From the NCBI GenBank assembly GCA_947253625.1, contig CAMYAB010000001.1, forward strand, positions 124,001 through 188,000: a stretch of DNA of 64,000 nucleotides, in the 5' to 3' direction. Below are positions 53,344 through 61,882 of the stretch, in pieces. The first letter of the stretch is position 1; each line of letters starts with the position of its first letter. The stretch is from an uncultured Porphyromonadaceae bacterium (GTDB lineage Bacteria > Bacteroidota > Bacteroidia > Bacteroidales > Porphyromonadaceae). Made by a program: the position numbers and the translations under genes. The notes under the pieces were generated by a model that searched no databases, was not told the origin of the DNA, and worked only from the letters and a program-made list of their open reading frames with translations.

Positions 53344-54675
53344 ATGTTTAATAACCTATCAGAACGTCTTGAACGGTCATTCAAGATACTCAAGGGCGAA
53401 GGAAAAATAACAGAGCTAAATGTAGCCGAAACCGTCAAAGATGTGCGACGAGCACTCCTAGAAGCGGACGTCAACTATAATGTCGCAAAGACTTTTACGG
53501 ATCGAGTACGGGAGAAAGCCCTAGGTCAAAAAGTACTAACCTCGGTAAAGCCGGGAGAGTTGCTGGTCAAAATAGTGCATGATGAGCTCACCGCCCTGAT
53601 GGGAGGAACAGCAGCTCCATTTAAGACTGATGCTCATCCGAATATCATATTGATGTCAGGTTTGCAAGGATCTGGGAAAACCACATTTACCGGAAAACTC
53701 GGCAACCTCTTAAAGACCAAGTATAACCTCAAGCCACTTCTTGTCGCTGGTGACGTATATCGGCCAGCGGCAATTGACCAGTTAAAGGTTCTCGGTGAAC
53801 AGTTGGGCCTCCCTGTATATACGGAGGATGGGAGCCAAGATCCGGTTGCAATTGCACAAAATGCGCTAAAACTTGCTTTCAAAGAAGGGTATGACACGAT
53901 CATCATAGATACAGCAGGTCGTCTTGCTGTTGATGATGTATTGATGGATGAGATCTCACGGATCAAGGCTGCAGTCCACCCCACAGAGACACTCTTTGTC
54001 GTTGACTCTATGACAGGGCAAGACGCTGTGAATACGGCCAAAGAGTTCAATGATCGATTGGATTTTGACGGAGTGGTACTTACCAAATTGGACGGAGACA
54101 CTCGCGGCGGAGCTGCACTATCTATACGGACAGTAGTGGACAAGCCAATCAAGTTCATCGGCACTGGAGAAAAGCCTGACGCGATTGACGTCTTTCACCC
54201 AGAGCGGATGGCAGATCGTATCCTCGGGATGGGCGATGTAGTCTCTCTTGTAGAGCGCATGCAAGATCAGTACGATGAACGGAAAGCGGCCGAACTAGAG
54301 AAAAAGCTCAAAAAAAATGAGCTAGATTTCAACGACTTCTTGGAACAAATCCAAAACATTCGAAAGATGGGGAACCTAAAGGATCTTTTGGGCATGATTC
54401 CGGGAGTTGGCAAGCAAATCAAAGATCTGGATGTTGATGACAATGCCTTCAAGAGCATTGAGTCCATCATAATGTCTATGACTCCCCAAGAGCGTACACA
54501 TCCTGATCTCATCAATGGGTCAAGGAGAAAAAGAATCGCAGATGGTAGCGGAAACTCACTTCAGGAGGTAAATAGAGTGATAAAGCAGTTCATGCAATCA
54601 CGAAAATTACTGCACAACATTTCAAAAATGAGTGGAGGCTTACCCAGTGGACTAAAAGGCATGCGAAATAGGTAA
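53344..54675 (+). CDS. ffh: Signal recognition particle protein Ffh
   Basis: SRP54 GTPase for co-translational targeting. The N-terminal helical bundle starts MFNNLSERLERSFKILKGEG; an upstream GTG at 53305 would add non-conserved residues, so ATG 53344 is used (443 aa). The G domain has GLQGSGKTTFTGKLGNLL (G1), DTAGRLAVDD (G3) and TKLDGDTRGGAALS. The methionine-rich M domain follows from about residue 320 (MIPGVGKQIKDL, IIMSMTPQERTHPDLI). folD follows after 64 bases. Confidence 0.97.
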   Translation: MFNNLSERLERSFKILKGEGKITELNVAETVKDVRRALLEADVNYNVAKTFTDRVREKALGQKVLTSVKPGELLVKIVHDELTALMGGTAAPFKTDAHPNIILMSGLQGSGKTTFTGKLGNLLKTKYNLKPLLVAGDVYRPAAIDQLKVLGEQLGLPVYTEDGSQDPVAIAQNALKLAFKEGYDTIIIDTAGRLAVDDVLMDEISRIKAAVHPTETLFVVDSMTGQDAVNTAKEFNDRLDFDGVVLTKLDGDTRGGAALSIRTVVDKPIKFIGTGEKPDAIDVFHPERMADRILGMGDVVSLVERMQDQYDERKAAELEKKLKKNELDFNDFLEQIQNIRKMGNLKDLLGMIPGVGKQIKDLDVDDNAFKSIESIIMSMTPQERTHPDLINGSRRKRIADGSGNSLQEVNRVIKQFMQSRKLLHNISKMSGGLPSGLKGMRNR

Positions 54676-54739
54676 GCCATATAGATAATAGTTGCGATAA
54701 TTGCCCAAATACACACAATATACCACAGGAAAAGAAACC

Positions 54740-55639
54740 ATGAATAACCAACCATACACTCTACTTGACGGCAAGCGAGTAGCGGGAGAGATTGGGCGAG
54801 AAATTGCTAATGAGGTACACGCCATAGTTGAGTCAGGTCATGAGCCCCCTCACCTAGCCGCCATACTTGTAGGACATGATGGCGGTAGTGAAACCTATGT
54901 AAAAAACAAAATAAGGACCTGCGAGGAGCTAGGCTTTAGGAGTACCCTCGTTCGTTTTGACAACGATATCACCGAAGAGGAGCTCCTCAAGGAGGTTGGC
55001 AAAATGAACCAGGACGACAATATTGATGGCTTTATAGTCCAGCTTCCATTACCCAAGCATATCGATGAGCAAAAAGTAATTGAGGCGATTGACCCTTCAA
55101 AAGATGTTGACGGCTTTCATCCGATCAATATCGGTAAAATGAGTATAGGCTTGCCCGGATTTGTCTCTGCAACACCGGCCGGAATCTTGGAGCTCATGAA
55201 GAGATATAACATTGAGACCCAAGGCAAACACTGTGTTGTACTTGGACGAAGCAACATAGTTGGGAAGCCGGTAGCATTACTTATGCTACAAAAAGCATAT
55301 CCAGGTGATGCCACTATTACAGTTTGTCACAGTAGGACTAAAGATATTGAAGAGATTTGCAGAACGGCGGATATCATAATAGCCGCACTTGGCTCCCCCT
55401 ATTTTCTCAAAGAAAATATGATAAAAGAAGGAGCCGTGGTGATAGATGTCGGGACGACACGCATACCGGACAATAGTCGGAAAAGTGGATATCGCCTTGC
55501 CGGTGATGTTGACTTTGACAACGTGGCACCTCACTGCTCCTATATCTCGCCTGTTCCGGGTGGCGTGGGGCCTATGACCATTATCACCCTTATGAAAAAC
55601 ACGCTTATAGCGTGGCACCGGAGAAATAGTACCCGATAA
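54740..55639 (+). CDS. folD: Methylenetetrahydrofolate dehydrogenase / cyclohydrolase
   Basis: Bifunctional one-carbon enzyme. Substrate-binding Lys and motif VGHDGGSETYVKNKIRTCEE, then DGFIVQLPLPKHI and PSKDVDGFHPINIGKM, and the nucleotide motif VLGRSNIVGKPVALLM are all present, with the C-terminal PVPGGVGPMTIITL. The ATG at 54740 (MNNQPYTLLDGK) is preferred over an upstream in-frame ATG at 54701, giving 299 aa. Works with folC and 5-FCL in folate metabolism. Confidence 0.96.
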   Translation: MNNQPYTLLDGKRVAGEIGREIANEVHAIVESGHEPPHLAAILVGHDGGSETYVKNKIRTCEELGFRSTLVRFDNDITEEELLKEVGKMNQDDNIDGFIVQLPLPKHIDEQKVIEAIDPSKDVDGFHPINIGKMSIGLPGFVSATPAGILELMKRYNIETQGKHCVVLGRSNIVGKPVALLMLQKAYPGDATITVCHSRTKDIEEICRTADIIIAALGSPYFLKENMIKEGAVVIDVGTTRIPDNSRKSGYRLAGDVDFDNVAPHCSYISPVPGGVGPMTIITLMKNTLIAWHRRNSTR

Positions 55640-55678
55640 ATCAGCAATACCAAACTCTCTGTAATAACAGATCTCCAC

Positions 55679-57757
55679 ATGAGGTTAAACAAGAAAATGT
55701 ACGCTAGAGCAATCATGGTACTGCTTGTATCTGCATTGCTTCTGACTTCTTTATATCCCAAAAGAGAGCAAGCTCGCTTTAAGTACAGATATACACTCAA
55801 TCAGCCATGGCGCTACGAAGATGTTGTGATTGCCGAATTCGATTTTGACATTCGGAAAAGTCCAGATAGGATCCAGGCAGAAAAGAGTGCTATAGAAAAT
55901 ACGATGATTGAGTACTACACTGTACAACCTCAAGTGTATATTCAACAAAAGAATCGGCTAGCCGAAGCCTACAACAAAGACAGTCTGCCCTCCGAGCTCA
56001 TACGTCACAGTGGATACATGCGTTACCTGCTTGATGAACTCGAAAAGATCTACAGCATTGGAATCATAAAAGACCGCGCCGATGCCCAAATATCGGACAC
56101 CACCCAACTCTATGTAATTGACACGGACAATGTTGCCAAAAGTCGAACCGGTGCCGATGTTTTGACTCAGAGACAGGCTTGTAAACGGTTATTCAAGGAT
56201 CTACCTACAGGACTTGACTCTCTCGTATTGTTACGAGCAAATATTGCATCATACATTAGGCCAAACCTCTATCTCAATGAGAGCATGACCGACCAGATGC
56301 TAGAGTCCAGAAAGTCAGCCATAGAGGAGACAATCGGGAAAGTATCAAAGGGTGAGAAAATCGTAGGTCAAGGCGAAGAGGTCACACCGGATGTCTTTCA
56401 AAAACTCGAGAGTTATAGACAGGCCTATGAGCAGCAGTCAATATCGGATGAGGAGGTCATTTTACAGCGAGTAGGCATATTTCTACTGATCACACTTCTG
56501 CTCTTTGCCCTTCTTCTTTACTTCTCTGCGTTCAGGCCAAACGTACTCATAGATGGGCGGAATTTGCTTTTTATTTTCGTTCTGGTTGACTTTTTTGTCG
56601 GACTTACGTACCTATTGGTCCCGATAGCACCACTTTCAGTTTACATGATTCCGTACTGTATGATCGCCATACTTGTACGTATTTTCATCGACTCTCGTAC
56701 GGCATTCGTGACTTTTTTGATGACGGTAATCCCGAGTTCGTTGATTGTTCCTGATCAGTTGGAGTTCATTATACTCAATGTCATAGCAGGACGTATAGTC
56801 ATTGTTACCCTTCATAACCTTTCTCAACGAAGCGATCTTATTAGGACTACTTTTTATGTATTCCTAACTATGGTCCTGACCTACGTCATATACTCAATGG
56901 CTATGGGTACGAACTTGCATGAGCTAAAGTACGTCACACTCCTGTATTTCGCAGTCAACTTGGTATTCTTGATGTTTTCGTACTCTATGGTCTACCTTGT
57001 TGAGCGTAGTTTTGGCTTTGTGTCCAATATCAGCTTAGTTGAGCTCGCAGATATCAACAAACCTCTATTGCGTCGCCTAAGCGAAGTCGCACCAGGTACT
57101 TTCCAGCACTCCCTAAACGTCTCTATTCTGAGCTCATCTGCAATTGCTAAGATAGGTGGTGATGTCCAGCTAATCCGCTCTGGGGCACTCTATCATGATA
57201 TCGGTAAAATGCGCAACCCCATATACTTCACAGAAAACCAAGCGTCCGGGATCAACCCTCATGACAACCTATCTTATGACGAAAGTGCTAGACTTATCAT
57301 CAAGCACGTCACCGATGGTGTAGAGATGGCAGAAAAGGCGAAATTGCCAAAGCAAATTATTGATTTTATCCGCACACACCACGGCCTCGGGATGACTAAG
57401 TACTTTTACATCCAATACAAAAATGCAAATCCAGAGAAGGTCATTGACGAGACGGTCTTTCATTACCCAGGTCCGAATCCCTCAACTAAAGAGCAAGGGG
57501 TACTTATGCTGGCCGATGTTGTGGAAGCATCGTCCCGGAGCTTGGGAAATCTGACAGAAGAAAAGCTCATCAACCATGTTACGAAAATGGTAGATGAGGT
57601 TGTTGCAAGTGGGATGCTAAAGAATACTCCGCTCACATTTAGAAACATTGAAATCATCAAGCAGGTATTTATTGACAAACTTAGAACGATGAACCACGCA
57701 AGAATCAAGTATCCGGAGCTCAAAACGGTAGATACAGCGTCTGGAGAAAAATCCTAA
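55679..57757 (+). CDS. 7TM-HD (HDIG) family membrane phosphohydrolase
   Basis: A 692-aa membrane protein with the PgpH/YqfF layout. One N-terminal membrane segment (AIMVLLVSALLLTSLYP) precedes an extracytoplasmic 7TMR-HDED domain of about 240 residues. Seven membrane segments (from ILQRVGIFLLITLLLFALLL) lead to a C-terminal HD domain with HSLNVSILSSSA, ALYHDIGKM and a later HGLGMTKYF. Family members degrade c-di-AMP; activity here is inferred. It follows folD by 39 bases and is closed by a strong hairpin terminator at 57895. Confidence 0.9.
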   Translation: MRLNKKMYARAIMVLLVSALLLTSLYPKREQARFKYRYTLNQPWRYEDVVIAEFDFDIRKSPDRIQAEKSAIENTMIEYYTVQPQVYIQQKNRLAEAYNKDSLPSELIRHSGYMRYLLDELEKIYSIGIIKDRADAQISDTTQLYVIDTDNVAKSRTGADVLTQRQACKRLFKDLPTGLDSLVLLRANIASYIRPNLYLNESMTDQMLESRKSAIEETIGKVSKGEKIVGQGEEVTPDVFQKLESYRQAYEQQSISDEEVILQRVGIFLLITLLLFALLLYFSAFRPNVLIDGRNLLFIFVLVDFFVGLTYLLVPIAPLSVYMIPYCMIAILVRIFIDSRTAFVTFLMTVIPSSLIVPDQLEFIILNVIAGRIVIVTLHNLSQRSDLIRTTFYVFLTMVLTYVIYSMAMGTNLHELKYVTLLYFAVNLVFLMFSYSMVYLVERSFGFVSNISLVELADINKPLLRRLSEVAPGTFQHSLNVSILSSSAIAKIGGDVQLIRSGALYHDIGKMRNPIYFTENQASGINPHDNLSYDESARLIIKHVTDGVEMAEKAKLPKQIIDFIRTHHGLGMTKYFYIQYKNANPEKVIDETVFHYPGPNPSTKEQGVLMLADVVEASSRSLGNLTEEKLINHVTKMVDEVVASGMLKNTPLTFRNIEIIKQVFIDKLRTMNHARIKYPELKTVDTASGEKS

Positions 57758-57894
57758 ACATCACTTCTTGTCGTGTAGTCAAATACTATCCGCCTCATCA
57801 ACAAAGATTTCCAAACCTAAATTTGTTCAGGAATCTGATTGCATAAAAATACAATTGGCACTTTCAACATACTGAATAAGACCTAAATAACGCC

Positions 57895-57938
57895 AAAAGC
57901 AGGTGTGTCAAAACGATTTTTGACGCACCTGCTTTTTT
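57895..57938 (+). terminator. Terminator of the 7TM-HD gene
   Basis: AAAAGCAGGTGTGTCAAAA pairs with TTTTTGACGCACCTGCTTTT (one G-U-type mismatch) around a 3-base loop and continues into a T-run on the plus strand. Confidence 0.8.
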
Positions 57939-58040
57939 GATCTATTCTTGCCAAAATCTGTTCTGCTGTTGTCCTCAAAAAGGCTAATTTTGAGCAGTCA
58001 GTAACTCACAGACAAACAACACTTTGTAAAGGGCTTGATT

Positions 58041-58122
58041 TTTGACGGATAGGAGCAATCTGTTTGACGGATAGAAGCGATTTATTTCACGGATAGAAGC
58101 GATCGCTTAGGCGGATTAGAGA
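58041..58122 (-). repeat. 22-bp tandem array 3 (three units plus degenerate leader unit), minus orientation
   Basis: On the minus strand the cores are at 58100-58085 (exact), 58078-58063 and 58056-58041 (GTCAAA variants), exactly 22 bp apart with linkers TAAATC and CAGATT. One period before (58122-58107) lies a degenerate copy ending in CCTAA. CAGATT is also a linker in array 1. Confidence 0.9.
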
Positions 58123-58175
58123 ATTTTCCAAACGGTCGGAGGAGACTTTTTCAATGCGCCTCCGATACAAGTAAC

Positions 58176-58211
58176 GAGGGTGTGTCAAAACAGTCGTTTT
58201 GACACACCCTC
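58176..58211 (-). terminator. Hairpin downstream of the flavodoxin gene
   Basis: GAGGGTGTGTCAAAAC and GTTTTGACACACCCTC form a perfect 16-bp stem with a 4-base loop, 25 bases after the fldA stop. It shares GGTGTGTCAAAAC with the hairpin at 57895. No U-run follows on the minus strand. Confidence 0.7.
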
Positions 58212-58235
58212 TCTTATATTTATCTAGACCGTGTA

Positions 58236-58727
58236 TTACTTCAGGGTCTTGACCCAAGTGGCAATACGATCGTCAGTCTGATCATCTTCATTCACTTCGT
58301 CAATCAAAAGTCCGACAAAGTGTCCATCCTTTTCAGCTTGGGACTCCTCATAGTTGTACCCGTCAGTAGGCATGCTACCAATCATTGTGCAACCACATCC
58401 AGACACTTCGTTGTATATCAGGCCCACGGCATCACAGAAGCTATCACCGTATGAGTCGCTATCACCCGTGCCAAAAACGCCCACTTTTTTACCGTTGAGG
58501 TGCCCTTTGAGTTCCTCTAGGAAATCATACCAATCGTCCTGCAACTCGCCATCTCCCCAAGTAGAAGATCCGAGAAGAAGGATGTCATAGGCATCAGCAT
58601 CGGATGCATCAGCATCAGCTACATCATAGATATCATCGCTTTCTACTCCAAGTTGCTCAGCAATACGCTTAGCGATATCCTCAGTGGTACCGGTGGATGA
58701 TCCGTAAAAAATTCCAATCTTACTCAT
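58236..58727 (-). CDS. fldA: Flavodoxin
   Basis: Small FMN electron carrier. The phosphate-binding loop is GSSTGTTEDIAKRIA near residue 9. The flanking FMN loops are SSTWGDGELQDDWYDF and GTGDSDSYGDSFCDAV. Length is 163 aa, long-chain type. It is strongly acidic, as usual for flavodoxins. It stands alone on the minus strand with a hairpin after it. Its redox partners are not encoded in the window. Confidence 0.96.
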   Translation of the reverse strand: MSKIGIFYGSSTGTTEDIAKRIAEQLGVESDDIYDVADADASDADAYDILLLGSSTWGDGELQDDWYDFLEELKGHLNGKKVGVFGTGDSDSYGDSFCDAVGLIYNEVSGCGCTMIGSMPTDGYNYEESQAEKDGHFVGLLIDEVNEDDQTDDRIATWVKTLK

Positions 58728-58891
58728 TGTAGTATCTTTCTTATGTGTGTTGTTGGTTAGTTAGTAAACTCCATAGATCATGAGGGAAAAAGTGCCCCAT
58801 GCTTTTCATGCCAAATATACCCAATCTTTACAGACTCCACAATAGCTACCCAATGGAACGGAATAGGCGTATTCCACCTAATAAAACAAAT

Positions 58892-58929
58892 GGAAGATGG
58901 CCAAAAACGGTTGTTTTGACACATCCTCC
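58892..58929 (-). terminator. Decayed hairpin of the GTGTGTCAAAAC family
   Basis: GGAAGATG/CATCCTCC outer arms and AAAAC/GTTTT inner arms pair around a 4-base loop with an unpaired GCCA/GACA bulge. It sits downstream of the lipoprotein gene and upstream of fldA on the minus strand. Confidence 0.45.
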
Positions 58930-58940
58930 ATATCTTATAA

Positions 58941-58980
58941 TCCCCCTAGTCACGAGACTCGAACATCCTAGTAGGGGGGA
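58941..58980 (-). terminator. Inverted repeat after the lipoprotein gene
   Basis: TCCCCCTAG and CTAGTAGGGGGGA pair (8 bp with bulges) 19 bases downstream of the lipoprotein stop. The minus-strand loop contains TTCGAGTCTCG, which resembles a tRNA T-arm, but the stems do not fold as a tRNA. Confidence 0.45.
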
Positions 58981-58998
58981 TGCTACAGTGACATCGGG

Positions 58999-59457
58999 TT
59001 ACATATTGGAAGAACTCACGTTCGTCCTCGAACTGTTGTACGAAAAGCTGGCCTCATCACGAGAGCCTAAGTCAAAAGATTCCTTCTTCTTCCTAACCAC
59101 TTTTCCATTCACTTTCTCAACAAACAGATACTCCCCCTTTGCATTTGGAGAAACGCTTACTTTCACACGAAAAGACTTAGCATTTTTCGTCACAAAGGAG
59201 TATTTCAAGATCTTTCCAGGTAAAATTCTAGTTTCAAACTCTGCAGGATTTTTCTCACTCTTGTCCTTGTTATTGAGGACAACTGTAGATCCATCCGTCC
59301 AAAGAAGGTAGGAGATGTGGACCTCACCGGATATAGCATGCACAGTAAAGGAGTACTCGTAATCAGAGGTCTCACCAGGCTTGACAGTATCGTTTTGGCA
59401 ACCGGAAAGGAGCAGAAGTGTGGCGATACAAGCTTGTATCAGAATGTTTTGTTTCAT
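58999..59457 (-). CDS. Hypothetical lipoprotein
   Basis: A 152-aa protein from ATG 59457. Signal sequence KQNILIQACIATLLLLSGC ends in a good lipobox (LSGC), so the mature protein would be lipid-anchored at its Cys. The remainder is rich in beta-strand-like sequence (YEYSFTVHAISGEVHISYLL; AKSFRVKVSVSPNAKGEYLF) and ends in a Ser/Asn-rich tail. No family recognised. A -7 box TATCTTTG (59492-59499) lies upstream. The antisense frame at 58799-59311 lacks any recognisable feature, so the minus-strand reading is preferred. Confidence 0.75.
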   Translation of the reverse strand: MKQNILIQACIATLLLLSGCQNDTVKPGETSDYEYSFTVHAISGEVHISYLLWTDGSTVVLNNKDKSEKNPAEFETRILPGKILKYSFVTKNAKSFRVKVSVSPNAKGEYLFVEKVNGKVVRKKKESFDLGSRDEASFSYNSSRTNVSSSNM

Positions 59458-59491
59458 TGGTGACTTTTGTGTGTAGTTTGAATTTAGCCAG

Positions 59492-59499
59492 CAAAGATA
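59492..59499 (-). promoter_or_regulatory. -7 element for the lipoprotein gene
   Basis: Minus-strand TATCTTTG, matching TAnnTTTG, 35 bases before the lipoprotein ATG. Confidence 0.5.
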
Positions 59500-59625
59500 C
59501 CCATTACTCACTTTTCACCATAAAAGTCAAATACACAACCCGTGTGCGTTCATCTTCTTGCACAATTGATGCTCCACAAAAGTGTTACATTTGGTCGGAC
59601 TTTTGGGCAACTGTTGCTACTCCTT

Positions 59626-60714
59626 TTATAGTTCCGTATTTGTTATGCGACTAGCATTTTCCGCGACAGTCAGAGCATCAATAAAGGGCTGTATGTCTCC
59701 GGCCAATATATCATCCAGTTGATAGACCGTTAGATTGATCCGGTGATCTGTCACTCTCCCTTGAGGGAAGTTGTAGGTGCGTATCTTGGCAGAGCGATCA
59801 CCGGTACTGACCAAGGTTTTGCGCTGTGATGCGATTTCGTCCAGATACTTCTGGTGCTGAACATTGTATATGCGAGTGCGAAGCTCATTCATTGCACGTT
59901 CTTTGTTTTTGATCTGAGAGCGTTCATCTTGGCACTGCACCACTATTCCGGTGGGGATATGGGTGAGCCGGACAGCTGAGTAGGTAGTATTTACCGACTG
60001 ACCACCGGCTCCCGACGAGCAGTAGGTATCCACTCTAATGTCCGCATCGTTTAGAACCACTTCTTCTTCGTCAGCCTCGGGTAATATGGCAACTGTGGCT
60101 GCCGATGTGTGGATCCTACCCTGGGTCTCTGTGGCAGGTATCCGCTGGACTCTATGGACTCCACTCTCATACTTGAGCGTTCCATATACATCGGTTCCTT
60201 GTACGGTGAACACAATCTCCTTGAAGCCCCCCAAGGCCCCTTCGTTCATTGACGTTGTGGAGATCTGCCATCCCCGCTCCAGGCAGTATTTGGTATACAT
60301 CTTGTATAAGTCACCTGCAAAAAGTGCGGCCTCATCTCCTCCGGTACCGGCACGTATCTCTACAATGGCATTCTTTTCGTCATCAGGATCCTTGGGTACA
60401 AGGAGGAGCTTGATTTGCTTTTCCATATCGGGCAGAAGATCCTCGATCATCTCAACCTCCGATTTAGCCATAGCCACCAACTCTGGATCATCTCCCGCAG
60501 AGATCAATTGTTGGTTGTATTGTAGATTATCCCTTAGGCTCTTATAGTCAGCGATCTTATCAACAACCTGCTCTAGATCGTTGTATTCTCGACTCAACTT
60601 CTCAAAGCGTTTGCGATCGGCAATGACCGCCGGGTCAGAGAGCAACAACATTACCTCGCGGTAACGATCTTCGAGTCCTGCGGTTCGTTCCAATAAATCA
60701 AAGGCATCACTCAT
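59626..60714 (-). CDS. prfA: Peptide chain release factor 1
   Basis: Reads UAA and UAG and triggers peptide release. The catalytic GGQ is in SSGAGGQSVNTTYSAVRLTH. The anticodon-like region and the sequence VEIRAGTGGDEAALFAGDLY are typical. The ATG at 60714 (MSDAFDLLERTAGLEDRY) is chosen; a TTG at 60729 would only add GVLS-type residues inside purM. Length is 362 aa. Its start overlaps the purM stop by eight bases (ATGAGTGA), suggesting translational coupling. Confidence 0.96.
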   Translation of the reverse strand: MSDAFDLLERTAGLEDRYREVMLLLSDPAVIADRKRFEKLSREYNDLEQVVDKIADYKSLRDNLQYNQQLISAGDDPELVAMAKSEVEMIEDLLPDMEKQIKLLLVPKDPDDEKNAIVEIRAGTGGDEAALFAGDLYKMYTKYCLERGWQISTTSMNEGALGGFKEIVFTVQGTDVYGTLKYESGVHRVQRIPATETQGRIHTSAATVAILPEADEEEVVLNDADIRVDTYCSSGAGGQSVNTTYSAVRLTHIPTGIVVQCQDERSQIKNKERAMNELRTRIYNVQHQKYLDEIASQRKTLVSTGDRSAKIRTYNFPQGRVTDHRINLTVYQLDDILAGDIQPFIDALTVAENASRITNTEL

Positions 60715-61882
60715 ACTCAAAACGCCCAAGGGGTGAGTCTATAATGAGTCGGTTGGATGGAGCATCTTCCACCCGCCCAATGATACGAGCCTCAATGCCA
60801 AAAGCTGACGCAATGTCAATGATCTCTTGAGCATACGCCTGCGGAATATAGATCTCCATCCGGTGTCCCATGTTGAATACCTTGTACATCTCTCGAGGGG
60901 GAGTTTTACCTGATTCCAAGATGGTCTGGAAGAGGATTGGGATCGGAAAGAGATTATCCTTGACCACCTGTTTGTTCTTGACGAAATGAAGGACTTTTGT
61001 CTGTGCACCACCAGTACAGTGAACCATGCCATGCACTTTTCCTCTCAGTGCATCCAAGACTTTGACAATAATAGGTGCATAGGTCCTAGTAGGAGAGAGA
61101 ACCAACTTGCCATAGTCAATGTCTAGGCCCGGAACCTTTTCCGTGAGCTGTTTATTTCCCACATAAACAACCTCGTCTGGCAACATAGTGTCATAGGTCT
61201 CAGAGTACTCTGTAGCCAATCGGTGTGCGAAGACATCGTGACGTGCAGAGGTGAGTCCGTTACTGCCCATTCCCCCATTGTATGTCTGCTCATAAGTAGC
61301 TTGTCCGGTGGATGAAAGGCCGACAATCACATCACCGGCGACAATGCGTGCGTTATCTATCACGTCCGAGCGCTTCATTCGGCACGTAACCGTACTGTCC
61401 ACAATAACCGTGCGTACCAGATCACCGACATCAGCCGTTTCGCCACCGGTAGGATACACTCCGACCCCTAGATCCCTGAGTTGCGCCAGTATTTCATCTG
61501 TACCATTGATGAGTGCACTGATCACCTCACTAGGTATCAAGCGCTTATTCCGACCAATTGTACTAGAAAGGAGGATTCCATCTGTTGCACCGACACATAG
61601 GAGGTCATCTAGGTTCATCACGATTGCATCCTGCGCTATTCCTTTCCAAACCGAGAGGTCTCCGGTTTCCTTCCAATAGGCATAGGCGAGCGAACTTTTT
61701 GTTCCGGCGCCATCAGCATGCATAATGTTGCAGTATTGCGGGTCATTGCCTAGAATATCAGGAAGAATCTTGCAAAATGCCTGAGGGTACAATCCCTTAT
61801 CAATATTGCGTATTGCGCTGTGCACATCTTCTTTGTCAGCAGAGACGCCTCTCATCTGATAGAGTTCATTGCTTTTCATCAT
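60707..61882 (-). CDS. purM: Phosphoribosylformylglycinamidine cyclo-ligase (AIR synthase)
   Basis: Fifth step of de novo purine synthesis. Key stretches are HADGAGTKSSLAYAYW, MNLDDLLCVGATDGILLSSTIG, TGGETADVGDLVRTVIVDS and a late GGAQTKVLHF. It is the divergent long PurM form of Bacteroidetes, about 391 aa from the ATG at 61882 (the adjacent ATG at 61879 is equally possible). The frame extends upstream into ftsH but that part looks unconserved. It overlaps the ftsH end by about 17 bases and prfA by eight. Confidence 0.93.
   Translation of the reverse strand: MMKSNELYQMRGVSADKEDVHSAIRNIDKGLYPQAFCKILPDILGNDPQYCNIMHADGAGTKSSLAYAYWKETGDLSVWKGIAQDAIVMNLDDLLCVGATDGILLSSTIGRNKRLIPSEVISALINGTDEILAQLRDLGVGVYPTGGETADVGDLVRTVIVDSTVTCRMKRSDVIDNARIVAGDVIVGLSSTGQATYEQTYNGGMGSNGLTSARHDVFAHRLATEYSETYDTMLPDEVVYVGNKQLTEKVPGLDIDYGKLVLSPTRTYAPIIVKVLDALRGKVHGMVHCTGGAQTKVLHFVKNKQVVKDNLFPIPILFQTILESGKTPPREMYKVFNMGHRMEIYIPQAYAQEIIDIASAFGIEARIIGRVEDAPSNRLIIDSPLGRFEYE

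Larger units (their letters stand above)
57758..58235. other. Convergent intergenic region with array 3 and hairpins
   Basis: A 478-base gap between convergent genes. It contains hairpin 57895-57938, about 100 bases with no recognised feature, the 22-bp array (58041-58122, minus orientation), a 7-bp-stem hairpin TCGGAGG/CCTCCGA (58136-58165) and hairpin 58176-58211. No ORF is credible. Confidence 0.7.

Noticed and set aside
58799..59311. 170-aa plus-strand frame antisense to the lipoprotein gene
   Set aside because: The minus strand has a signal peptide, lipobox and -7 box; this frame has none of these and begins in a spacer.
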